In this document: piece after piece, positions 53,761-61,535 of the stretch
How positions within the stretch are numbered: position 1 is the first letter of the stretch
How the letters are laid out: every line of letters begins with the position of its first letter
From: Halopenitus persicus
GTDB taxonomy: Archaea > Halobacteriota > Halobacteria > Halobacteriales > Haloferacaceae
Direction of reading: 5' to 3'
Length of the DNA: 64,000 nucleotides
NCBI RefSeq assembly: GCF_002355635.1
Contig: NZ_AP017558.1
Span: 930,001 to 994,000 of the forward strand
Notes under the pieces: model-generated
Seen by the model: the letters and a program-made list of their open reading frames with translations, nothing else
The model's database searches: none
What the model was told of the DNA's origin: nothing
Program-made: the position numbers and the translations under genes

Positions 53761-54260
53761 TACCGGTATCCAGTCGTGGGACTCGTATAAGTATTGACTT
53801 TCCAGGGAAGAGCCGTGCGTTCACGTCGGTTATGAACGGCACGGTCAAACCGACCTTCCCCGTTCCGAATGCGTCCCGATCGGTTCCTCTCAGGTCGTCG
53901 TATATCCGTTTCGCACCAACCAATCAAGGAGGGCTGCAACCACCAACAGTACCCCTCCATAATAAATAACGAACAGGAGTTCACCGGAAACAGTCATTTG
54001 TACCTTATAGTTGTAATATCGATCATTTATCTAACACACCAATTAGTATAGATTTCATTGCTGATCTCGGTTGGCACACCATATCAAGGGTATAGCGCAC
54101 AAACTATAAAAACATTTTGGCTTATGGAAGGAGATCAACCAGTAGACCGGAGATATACGAGCAGATTTAGATGACTTTCTCAGATTGATAAGATATTTTG
54201 TAATAAAAATTTAATTATATATTATAATTTCTGTCGTCTAAACATTATTTCGTGAGCTGT
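53727..54260. other. AT-rich intergenic region at the island boundary
   Basis: Base composition shifts sharply here, from GC-rich to AT-rich at about 53930. Apart from the promoter and leader ORF of the ACT operon at the left, 53930-54240 consists of AT-rich sequence with no credible ORF or RNA gene. It ends 20 bp before the 3' end of the symporter gene and could contain a T-rich terminator. Confidence 0.6.
53785..53790 (-). promoter_or_regulatory. TATA box of the ACT-homoserine dehydrogenase operon
   Basis: TTATAC is centred 27 nt before an ATG at 53760 and about 60 nt before the ACT-protein ATG. Confidence 0.55.
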
Positions 54261-55898
54261 TCAGAGTAATCCCGCATAGGGCGCATAATAGAATACGGCC
54301 AGTCCGACCGACAGGAGCACCGCTCCGACGATCGTCACCCGCGTGTAGAGCAACGTTCGACCGATCTCCGCGGGGGAGGCTCCACCGACTCCCTCTACCA
54401 TTTCCGTCCGGCGTTCCCGTTCCGACGGGGTCGGTCCGTTGACATAACTCCCGAGGACTACCGCGGCGAGACTGACGAGGAAGCCCAGAATCTCGGGCGG
54501 GAGGTACGTCGGGAGCGTCAGAGACCCATACTCAACCACTCCTTGTAAGCCGATGATGGTGACGAACCCGAGTGCGATCCCCCAGAGCGCTCCCGTCTTC
54601 GAGACCCCCTTCCAGTGGACGCTTGCGAACGCGATCGGCCCCCAAGATGCCGCGAATATCGACGCAGCAAAGTATCCGATCCACAGGACTGCGGGCGGCT
54701 GATAATAGGTGATCCCTAGGACGACGACCGCAAACAAGACCACGAACAATCGACTGAGAGCGAGGTAATCGTTACCCGTTCGGTCGTCGATCGTGGAGAG
54801 GTCCAATACCTCGAAGACGTCGTTCGTGAGGCTGAACCCGATAAGCGACAGGAAGGTGGAACACGAAGACATACCCGCGGCGACGATCCCGCTGAGAACG
54901 ATGACCCCCAACCAGACGGGGAGCATATTCTGTGCGGCCCAGATGAACACGGTGTCCGTCGGCGTGATGTCCGGATTCACCAACGATATCGACGAGACGC
55001 TCAGATGCAGGGTCGCGTAGATCGCGGCGATAATGAGCATCGTTGCAACCCCCGAACGGAGGATCGTTTGTTCGCTTTTCGCCATAATGTACCGACTCGT
55101 TTGCCAGGGGCTCACGGCGACGACGACCATCCAGACGATCCCGAAGGTGATCGCGTACATAAGCGATCCCCACTTATTTGCGTAATACGCACCGTCGCCC
55201 GTTATCGTCCCGTGCCAGCTCAGAATACCAGGGCGGACGGTCGACTCGGACAGCTGGTAGATCACGTTCGGCCACCCTCCTGCCGAGTCGATGATGAACG
55301 GAGCTGCAACGATGGCAGCAAAGGTAAATATGAGGAACATAATCGTGTCCGTGATCACGACTCCCTGCGATCCCGAATAGAACGTGAAGCCGACGTAGGC
55401 GCCGACGACCAGTATCAGACTCGTAAGATAGCTGAATCCGGTAACATCGGCAACGAGCAGCGAGATTCCCTGTGACACTGCAATGAGATAGACGCCAAGC
55501 CCGATGATCAAGGTGAGAGCGGAGACGAGCTGCACCCGCCCCGAATCAAACCGCTCCCCGAAGTACTCCGGGAGCGTAAGCGGTTTGAGTTGATAGATAT
55601 ACCGTCCGAAAAAGTACGCTCCGATCACGTATCCGGAGACGTTCAAAACCACGAGGATCAGGAGAACGATCGGGTATCCGTTATAACTGTAGCCGACCTC
55701 CCCGAGGAACGAAACCGTGCTGAGAAACGACGCAACGAGCGTGCCGACGATCAATAGCGTCGGAGCGTTTCGGCCCGCAACGTAGTAATCCTCAACGTCT
55801 TTAACGAGTCGTCCCGCGTACGTCCCGACCGCGAGATACAAAATCAATGATGTAATTATTCCGATGACGAACCAATTAAGCCACTCTGTGAATGGCAT
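54261..55898 (-). CDS. Sodium:solute symporter (SSS family)
   Basis: A 545-residue permease with about 13 helices. DYYVAGRNAP (about 37-46) and the early FLSTVSFLGEVGYSYNG region (about 58-74) are family-typical. The Na+-site helix SGIVAAGMSSCSTFLSLIGFSLTNDVF (about 335-361) is clear, as are the G-rich loops. Relatives import proline, pantothenate, acetate and other organic acids. It lies downstream of a RidA/OYE pair on the same strand but has its own promoter (minus-strand TATTAA near 55921-55929, 27 nt before the ATG). The codon bias is weaker than in flanking core genes. Confidence 0.9.
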   Translation of the reverse strand: MPFTEWLNWFVIGIITSLILYLAVGTYAGRLVKDVEDYYVAGRNAPTLLIVGTLVASFLSTVSFLGEVGYSYNGYPIVLLILVVLNVSGYVIGAYFFGRYIYQLKPLTLPEYFGERFDSGRVQLVSALTLIIGLGVYLIAVSQGISLLVADVTGFSYLTSLILVVGAYVGFTFYSGSQGVVITDTIMFLIFTFAAIVAAPFIIDSAGGWPNVIYQLSESTVRPGILSWHGTITGDGAYYANKWGSLMYAITFGIVWMVVVAVSPWQTSRYIMAKSEQTILRSGVATMLIIAAIYATLHLSVSSISLVNPDITPTDTVFIWAAQNMLPVWLGVIVLSGIVAAGMSSCSTFLSLIGFSLTNDVFEVLDLSTIDDRTGNDYLALSRLFVVLFAVVVLGITYYQPPAVLWIGYFAASIFAASWGPIAFASVHWKGVSKTGALWGIALGFVTIIGLQGVVEYGSLTLPTYLPPEILGFLVSLAAVVLGSYVNGPTPSERERRTEMVEGVGGASPAEIGRTLLYTRVTIVGAVLLSVGLAVFYYAPYAGLL

Positions 55899-55920
55899 AG
55901 ACAACCATATAGAACAATAG

Positions 55921-55929
55921 TTAATAAAT
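55921..55929 (-). promoter_or_regulatory. TATA box of the SSS symporter gene
   Basis: The minus-strand element GATTTATTAA is centred about 27 nt upstream of the ATG at 55898. It excludes the TTG at 55904 as start. Confidence 0.55.
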
Positions 55930-56132
55930 CTTTTGTAGATAAATGTTTATAAATGAATCCAACACAGGGAGAACGATGCGCGGACTAGGGTGGTGGATAG
56001 TGGCGCCAACCGTTCGCCGAATCGGTCGACGTAGTTCGAAGCGCGTCGATCCGGAAGTTCCACCACTTCGTCACTGTCCGGGTACACCAAGCGAAATCGG
56101 CGGACTGGAGTTCGCGATCTCGCTCGACTCGA

Positions 56133-56531
56133 TCACTCAGGTACCGCTGCAAGCGCCTCGATCTCGACCAGCAACTCCGGCATTGCGAGTTCGTCCAACA
56201 CTGCAAGCATTCCGGTCGGGTGCGGCTCGGAGAGGTATTCGTCGCGAACCGCTTTGACCGTATCGTAATGCGATCGATCCGTGATCGAGTAGCGAAGCTT
56301 GATCACGTCGTTCATCGTTGCGTCAGCCGCGTTAAGCGTCCGCTCCAGGTTATCAAACGACTTGCGCGTCTGTGCCTCCACGTTTCCCTCACCAACGACT
56401 TGTGCGTCGTCATCAAACGCCACCTGCCCGGCAGTGACTATCAAGGAGTGATCCGCAGGTACCGTGATGACCTGTGAGAATCCTGCGTTTTCTTCCCAAT
56501 TCGTTCCCGTGTGGTGTGTAGTGAAGCTCAT
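56133..56531 (-). CDS. Divergent RidA/YjgF-family protein
   Basis: A 132-residue protein with the RidA fold order (GFSQVITVPADHSLIVTAGQVAFD at about 17-40 and LLVEIEALAAV near the C-terminus). The position of the catalytic Arg (P-A-R-S in typical RidA) here reads HPTGMLAV, so the carboxylate-binding Arg is missing. It is therefore probably from one of the Rid subfamilies that lack enamine-deaminase activity and may instead act in a specific catabolic pathway. It starts 26 nt after the OYE-type enzyme stop and is probably co-transcribed with it. Confidence 0.85.
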   Translation of the reverse strand: MSFTTHHTGTNWEENAGFSQVITVPADHSLIVTAGQVAFDDDAQVVGEGNVEAQTRKSFDNLERTLNAADATMNDVIKLRYSITDRSHYDTVKAVRDEYLSEPHPTGMLAVLDELAMPELLVEIEALAAVPE

Positions 56532-56557
56532 TATGAGATCGTATGCTTTCGGTCGGC

Positions 56558-58507
56558 TCAGATGTTCGCGGCGGTTTCGAACGCTTCCCAGACGGCTTCA
56601 TCGAGCGACCGTGGTGACCAACAGTCCCCGATGCGATGTATCGATGCGTCCAGATCCGTACAGTTGCGATACGTGTCGACGTCCGCCTTGCCGCCGTGTG
56701 AAAACACCAGCGTGTCGATTCCTGACCGACGTTCGGTCGTCTCGTTGAATTGATTCCGGAGCACGACCCGATCGTCCTCGATGGATCTCACTTGATAGTG
56801 AGGAGTCATCGTTACGTCGTCCGCGTACAGATCCCCGAGGAGGGTGTTCTGAACGTACTGTTGTACCGACTCACCGGGCGTATAGGCGGCGGTAACGATC
56901 TCGACGTCCGCGCCGGACTCGGCGGCTTCCCGTGCAACGTCAAGTGCGGCTTGATTACCGTTCCAGTCGGAGATGAGAACGGAGTCGCCGAACGGATCCG
57001 CCTCGGAGAGCGCGTCGGTTGCAGTTCGGACCGTGATCGCGTCCGAACCCGAAACGTCCGGCAACCGAGGTCGTGCCCCCGTTGCGAGAACGAGCTCCTC
57101 GAAATCATATTTCTCGGCGTTTTCTGCCCTGAACTTGGTCCCGTATTGAACGGTAACGTCGTGACGGTCGAGCCGCGATTCAAGCGTCCGTATCCACTCT
57201 CGATAGCGGCCACGATGATCCAAGTCGGCGTACGCGTTGATCTGCCCGCCGAGGTCATCGGTTGCTTCGACGAGCGTCACGTCGTGACCCCGCTTTGCCG
57301 CGGTCGTTGCAGCAACGAGACCGGCGGGACCGCCACCCACGACGAGAACCGGTTTTTCCGTCTTCGCCGGAGTGAGATCACCGTACTCTGCTTCACGGCC
57401 CGTCTTGGGGTTGATCGTACAGCGAATCGGCAACCCATCCTGATATCTCCCGATACAGCCTTGGTTACACGCGACGCACGGAATGACGTCCTCCAGCTCT
57501 CCGGATCGTGTCTTCCGTGGAAGCTCCGGATCCGCGATCAGGGCTCGGGTCATACCGACGACGTCGGCACCGGTTTCCTCGATGGTCTCGACCGCCTTCC
57601 GTGGCGTGTTGATACGTGACGTCAGGATCGTGGACCCCGAGACGAGTTCATCGATGACCGCGCCCGGAGACTGGGTGAGTGCCTCGGATTCGGTTGCCGG
57701 CGGAACGATGTAGCTGCAGCCCTTCTGCGTGCTCGAACTGCCGACGACGACGCTCCAGTAATCCGGCGTTGCACGGTTCTCGATGTGTTCGATGATGGGA
57801 ACCGTGTCCTCGAACGAGAGTCCGTCGGTGGAGGCTTCGCTCGCACTCAGCCGCAACCCGACGACGAAATCGTCGCCCGTCCGTTCGTGAATTCGGTCGA
57901 CTATCTCGACGGTGAATCGACATCGGTTTGCAAGGCTGCCCCCGAACTCGTCATCCCGCGAATTGACCTTCGAGCTCCAAAACTGGGCGGGAAGATACGA
58001 GTGGGACCCGACGATTTCAACGCCGTCCAGTCCCGCTCGCTCCATTCGGACCGCAGCGTCAACGTACGCCGAGATCATCTCCCGGACTTCGTCCGTTTCC
58101 ATCGGCCGCGGAATGACGTGGAGACGATCGGTCGGCTCGTCCGAGGCCGACAGCGCCGGTGGCGCATAATCCCCGGTATACCGTTCGCGACCGCCGTGGA
58201 AGAGCTGCGTCAGGACACGAGTCTCCGTCTCGTGCATTCGATCGGCGAACGCGTCGTACGCGTCGACGATCTCGTCGGTGCTCGCATCGATGGTGTGGTC
58301 AGTTAGTAACCCACTCTGGTGAACCGCGTGAGCCTCGAGAACCACCAATCCGGCTCCGCCGCGGCCGCGTGCCAGGTGATACTCGTAGAAATCCTCCGTC
58401 GGGAGATGGTCCTCAACGAGCGTGGTCTGATGGCCCGAACTCATAATCCGATTCGATATCTGAATCGGACCAAGCTGTGCCGATTCAAACAGTGTATCGT
58501 ATGTCAT
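56558..58507 (-). CDS. OYE-family NADH:flavin oxidoreductase with Fe-S and FAD domains
   Basis: A 649-residue enzyme of the 2,4-dienoyl-CoA reductase/trimethylamine dehydrogenase type. The N-terminal FMN TIM barrel has SNRIMSSGHQT (about 18-28), VEIVGSHSYLPAQFWS (about 163-178) and a VVVGSSSTQ-type strand. The [4Fe-4S] ligands are in CVACNQGCIGRY (Cys at about 345, 348, 352) with a fourth Cys in LPIRCTINP. An NAD(P)/FAD-type Rossmann pair follows (VLVVGGGPAGLVAATTAA at about 387-404). The Cys that binds FMN covalently in TMADH aligns with Gln27 here, so FMN is probably non-covalent. The substrate is unknown. Neighbours are RidA, an SSS importer and an IclR regulator. Confidence 0.9.
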   Translation of the reverse strand: MTYDTLFESAQLGPIQISNRIMSSGHQTTLVEDHLPTEDFYEYHLARGRGGAGLVVLEAHAVHQSGLLTDHTIDASTDEIVDAYDAFADRMHETETRVLTQLFHGGRERYTGDYAPPALSASDEPTDRLHVIPRPMETDEVREMISAYVDAAVRMERAGLDGVEIVGSHSYLPAQFWSSKVNSRDDEFGGSLANRCRFTVEIVDRIHERTGDDFVVGLRLSASEASTDGLSFEDTVPIIEHIENRATPDYWSVVVGSSSTQKGCSYIVPPATESEALTQSPGAVIDELVSGSTILTSRINTPRKAVETIEETGADVVGMTRALIADPELPRKTRSGELEDVIPCVACNQGCIGRYQDGLPIRCTINPKTGREAEYGDLTPAKTEKPVLVVGGGPAGLVAATTAAKRGHDVTLVEATDDLGGQINAYADLDHRGRYREWIRTLESRLDRHDVTVQYGTKFRAENAEKYDFEELVLATGARPRLPDVSGSDAITVRTATDALSEADPFGDSVLISDWNGNQAALDVAREAAESGADVEIVTAAYTPGESVQQYVQNTLLGDLYADDVTMTPHYQVRSIEDDRVVLRNQFNETTERRSGIDTLVFSHGGKADVDTYRNCTDLDASIHRIGDCWSPRSLDEAVWEAFETAANI

Positions 58508-58920
58508 CTGAACTGTATCTCGTTCATACTTTCGGGATCGCCCGATCGTTTTGACTGCTGTTCATACTCCGTGAGACGACCTGTCGTAGGTGCGTTTCAT
58601 ATATATAAGTTTCTCCAATCAAGCCGTCAAACGCATCCGACACGAAATCGTCGAAGGGTGACGGCAAACGGACGGTGACAGCAAGCGGTTGCTTGTGATG
58701 TGATCGATCCTAATTTCGATTTCGTGGACTCTTAAATCACCCCCGTATGGCAATCAGTACCGAATCAACGCCGGCAGCGATAATTGATCGTGGGACATCG
58801 ACTGATCCGGCGGTGCCGGTAGGAGCAAAACCAACGAATAACGATGACAATGGAGTTCGGTATTTCACTACCGTTATTATGTGTAACGTTACCGTGGGTG
58901 GTGGCGATCAAGGAAGACCC
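58508..58920. other. Intergenic region, divergent-looking promoter area
   Basis: This 413-bp AT-rich gap lies upstream of the OYE-type gene and downstream of the IclR gene (minus strand both). A strong minus-strand TATA-like TTATATATAT sits at 58599-58608, about 95 nt before the OYE start. A weaker AAGTATG lies at 58528-58535 at the leaderless distance. A nine-base GTTCATACT appears twice (about 58526 and 58560). The remaining part has no supported feature. Confidence 0.5.
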
Positions 58921-59736
58921 TCAGAATTCGGTTTCGTTGTATGATAATCGCTGAAATGAGCCGTGATCGCCGATCCGATCCTCGAACTCTTCGACATATT
59001 TGCCGATCTTCCGCGGGAGGCGCTGATTCAATTCCTCCTCCGTCGCTCGAAATATGGGGATACAAACAGTTATCGCACCGAGTACGGTTCCGTCGCCGTG
59101 CCGGACACAGCGGCTCACCGCACAGAGTCCTTCTGTGAACTCCTCGCGTGAAATCGCATAGCCCTGCTCACGGGTCGCCTCGACCTCGGCGATCAATCCA
59201 TCAATGGTAGTTATGGTTTCGTCCGTGTAGGCCGGGAGATCCTGCCGGTTCGCAAGCTCTCGAATCCGATCGTTAGACATCTCGGCGAGGAGTGCCTTTC
59301 CGGCAGCCATCGTGTGTAACGGAAAGTACAACCCTTCGTGTTGAAACTGAAGCGATCCGCCGTATCGGATCCGTTCGTCGTTTGATTCACAAACGATCAT
59401 CCCTCGCCCGGCCATCTCGACGACGAACTCCACGTCCTCGTTGACCTCGGCTTCCAGTTCGGAGACGATCTCCCGCGCGACGGTGAAATACCGTCGTTCG
59501 GCTTGGACGTATTCCCCTTTATTGTAGAACATAAGGCCGAGCAGATACTGCTCCCCGCGCTTGGCGAGGTATCCGTGATCAACGAGTGTATTGAGATGTT
59601 TGTGAACCGTGCTCTTCGACAGATCGAGATCATTCGTGATCTCCCGTACGGTCGCTCCATCGTGTTGCTGAATGTATTCGATAAGGTTGAGCGATCTCGC
59701 AGTCGTCGTTACGCCGTTCTTGGTTTGCTCCTGCAT
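58921..59736 (-). CDS. IclR-family transcriptional regulator
   Basis: A 271-residue regulator. The winged helix (about 10-65: TTARSLNLIEYIQQHDGATVREITND, then a recognition helix in LSKSTVHKHLNTLVDHGYL) is followed by the GAF-like ligand domain with LYFPLHTMAAGKALLAEMS (about 131-149) and REQGYAISREEFTEGLCAVSRCV (about 192-214). It probably controls the OYE-RidA-symporter genes in response to their substrate. A minus-strand TATTATTA (59759-59766) lies about 27 nt before the ATG at 59736. Confidence 0.9.
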   Translation of the reverse strand: MQEQTKNGVTTTARSLNLIEYIQQHDGATVREITNDLDLSKSTVHKHLNTLVDHGYLAKRGEQYLLGLMFYNKGEYVQAERRYFTVAREIVSELEAEVNEDVEFVVEMAGRGMIVCESNDERIRYGGSLQFQHEGLYFPLHTMAAGKALLAEMSNDRIRELANRQDLPAYTDETITTIDGLIAEVEATREQGYAISREEFTEGLCAVSRCVRHGDGTVLGAITVCIPIFRATEEELNQRLPRKIGKYVEEFEDRIGDHGSFQRLSYNETEF

Positions 59737-59935
59737 ATCCGAACATATTCCTCCAAACTAATAATAGTGTACATATATCGAACGCATCTTCTCAACCGGG
59801 TGCGTTAAATTACATACATATATCCGTAATCCTTGACGGCTATCATCGATCGCCGCTCTCCAACCCCAGAACCCAAACGGCGTCCGTTACTGTTTACTCG
59901 ATAGGTTTGGATTCCCATTCCTGAAACTAGTAACG

Positions 59936-60248
59936 TGGAACGCACTTCAGAACTGGGATTACCGCGACACGGTGCTGGCCATCTGTACGCTCGCGCTGTT
60001 CGTCACGGTGTTCGGCCGGCTCGGCTCAGCCCCGTGGCCCCGGAAATATCGATCAGGTTCGGGTCTCGAACAGCCGGATCGGGCTCGCCTTGTCGGGGAT
60101 ATGGCTCGCGTACGTGCTCACGAAGTTTCGCCAATACGGCGTGCTCGTGGACTCGTTCGGCTGGGACGTCTTCGTAGGGAGCTTCGCCGAACTTCCGGCG
60201 ATCGGTGACCCGCTGCTCGCCGACAACGAGGCACTTGGATACGGATAA
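59936..60248 (+). pseudogene. MFS transporter remnant with frameshift
   Basis: One frame from 59936 reads WNALQNWDYRDTVLAICTLA and onward, which looks like the start of a haloarchaeal MFS permease. After a shift near 60060 a second frame reads VSNSRIGLALSGIWLAYVLT, the expected second helix, then a hydrophilic end and a stop at 60246-60248. Most of the 12-helix protein is absent, so the gene is broken by at least one frameshift and a large deletion. The resemblance is from memory of the family pattern. Confidence 0.5.
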
Positions 60249-60417
60249 TGGACGGACAGGTGGAACCTAGCGACGAGCGGTGAACGCAGCAGCAAAGCCG
60301 ACGGCTCCGGAGATCGGCGGGTTCGGTCGGGTCTCGATCGCGAAGTAATCACGTATTAAATAACTGTAAAATAGTACTTACCTATAAAAGTAGTTTAAAT
60401 TAAATAAATTCCAGAAC

Positions 60418-60425
60418 GGTCATAT
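60418..60425. repeat. 8-bp target-site duplication (left)
   Basis: GGTCATAT at 60418-60425 is repeated exactly at 61116-61123 on the other side of the transposase gene. This matches the 8-bp target duplication made by IS6-family elements. Confidence 0.8.
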
Positions 60426-61115
60426 CCGCGGTGTTAAATTAAGCACGAGGCGGTCGAATTTTCAGAGTCCTATGGCCGAAACCGACCGACTCACCGGATC
60501 TACCGAGTGGATCGACTTGGAGTTTGTGGAGCGAGAGCGGACACCCCGCGAGACCATTGAAAAGGGTATTCGCCACCACCTTGCAGGATTATCACTTTCG
60601 AATACAGTTGTGTGGCTTGAGGATTTGGGTGTCGAACGGAGTCGAACTGCTATTCATAACTGGGTTCAGAAGGCTGATCTACAGCCAGCTGGCGGTGAAA
60701 GCCCGGATCGCGTTGCTGTCGATCAGAAGGCGATCCGGATCAATAATGAGCAGTACTGGCTGTATGCTGCGGTCGATCCAGAAACCAATAGAATTCTCCA
60801 TTCTCGACTGTTTCCAACGTATACGATTCCGATCGGTCGCGAGCTTCTGGCCGAATTAGCTGAGAAACACGATGTCGACGATGCGCTGTTTCTCGTTGAT
60901 GACGACGACGACCTCAAAGGCGCGCTTCGACGAGAGAATCTTCGCTTCCGCGTCGAGATCCACGGCTTCAGAAACGCAGTTGAACGTGTCTTTCGAGAAA
61001 TACAACGAAGGACATCTTCGTTTTTAAACTGTTTCAGCCACGTCGACCCACCGACCGCGGAAACGTGGTTACAAGCCCACGCCGTCTGGTGGAACTATGC
61101 TTAAGTTAACACCGC
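60426..61115 (+). mobile_element. IS6-family insertion sequence, complete
   Basis: A roughly 690-bp element. The inverted ends read CCGCGGTGTTAAATTAAGCA on the left (60426-60445) and, on the complementary strand on the right (61098-61117), the same sequence with one base changed; the palindromic CCGCGG makes the exact end uncertain by two bases. It encodes one complete transposase and is flanked by GGTCATAT on both sides. Size, single ORF and 8-bp duplication are characteristic of haloarchaeal IS6 elements. It appears intact and possibly still active. Confidence 0.88.
60472..61104 (+). CDS. IS6-family DDE transposase
   Basis: A 210-residue protein, the usual size for this family in haloarchaea. 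The catalytic triad is visible: Asp in RVAVDQKAIRI (about 83), Asp in DALFLVDDDDDL (about 146) and Glu in NAVERVFREIQRRT (about 177). The N-terminal helix-turn-helix (LSLSNTVVWLEDLGVERSRTAIHNWVQKAD) binds the ends. The frame is uninterrupted. Confidence 0.92.
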   Translation: MAETDRLTGSTEWIDLEFVERERTPRETIEKGIRHHLAGLSLSNTVVWLEDLGVERSRTAIHNWVQKADLQPAGGESPDRVAVDQKAIRINNEQYWLYAAVDPETNRILHSRLFPTYTIPIGRELLAELAEKHDVDDALFLVDDDDDLKGALRRENLRFRVEIHGFRNAVERVFREIQRRTSSFLNCFSHVDPPTAETWLQAHAVWWNYA

Positions 61116-61123
61116 GGTCATAT
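61116..61123. repeat. 8-bp target-site duplication (right)
   Basis: The exact second copy of GGTCATAT, on the right side of the IS6 element. Confidence 0.8.
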
Positions 61124-61402
61124 CGTCATCGAGTTCTCCTGGGAGACGCCGATCATCGACGAGGGCGAACGGAAGCGATCTGGCGGTATCAACGGTAAGC
61201 TGCTCATTCGGGAATTCACAGAACGTCTCTCGATAATGGATGGGAACCATGGTCGCCGATGCCGAAGGGTGGAAACCGAAAGTTTGGTATACAGCGCTTT
61301 GCCGGCGTTGAATGACGTATCCACCGCTTGCGGCGGATCGAATTCCGATATCCGTTCGTCGATTCTGAGCCGATCAGAATACGCTTGCGTATACATTTCC
61401 AT
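61118..61402 (-). pseudogene. Degenerate gene next to the insertion sequence
   Basis: A 94-codon frame starts at the ATG at 61402 behind a good AT-rich promoter (TATAATATATAG, near 61413-61425) and ends at a TGA within the IS target site. A second frame of the same stretch is open for about 80 codons and, with the IS removed, would continue to a stop just beyond it (ending in the residues MTVLEFI). The switch between two plausible frames suggests a frameshifted gene fragment. I do not recognise the product. Confidence 0.35.
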
Positions 61403-61535
61403 TTAATATAAACTATATATTATAAAAGAATTTTAAACATATAACACGAGTAGATCACGAGGGGGGATCACGACGGGAACGAACGTCAACGACCACGAAG
61501 CTGACGCGAAAACACCGGTTACTCCGACACGATCG

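Larger units (their letters stand above)
59737..60425. other. Gap between IclR gene and insertion sequence
   Basis: This region contains the IclR promoter (59759-59766), AT-rich sequence to about 59930, the remains of a transporter gene (59936-60248, described separately) and a 170-bp AT-rich stretch up to the insertion-sequence end. No intact gene is seen. Confidence 0.6.
53930..61440. other. AT-richer accessory island
   Basis: From about 53.9 to 61.4 kb the sequence has markedly more A/T, looser third-position bias and AT-rich gaps. It holds transport and catabolic genes, a decayed transporter gene and an insertion sequence. The flanks (homoserine dehydrogenase and glycerate kinase) are typical core DNA. 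I read this as horizontally acquired; no integrase or tRNA attachment site is visible. Confidence 0.6.

Noticed and set aside
53930-54240. Hidden tRNA or small RNA gene at the island edge
   Set aside because: No cloverleaf-capable GC stems or tRNA consensus boxes could be found in the AT-rich stretch.
58747-58944. 65-residue plus-strand ORF
   Set aside because: It lacks domain features, overlaps the 3' end of the IclR gene on the other strand and has no clear promoter spacing.
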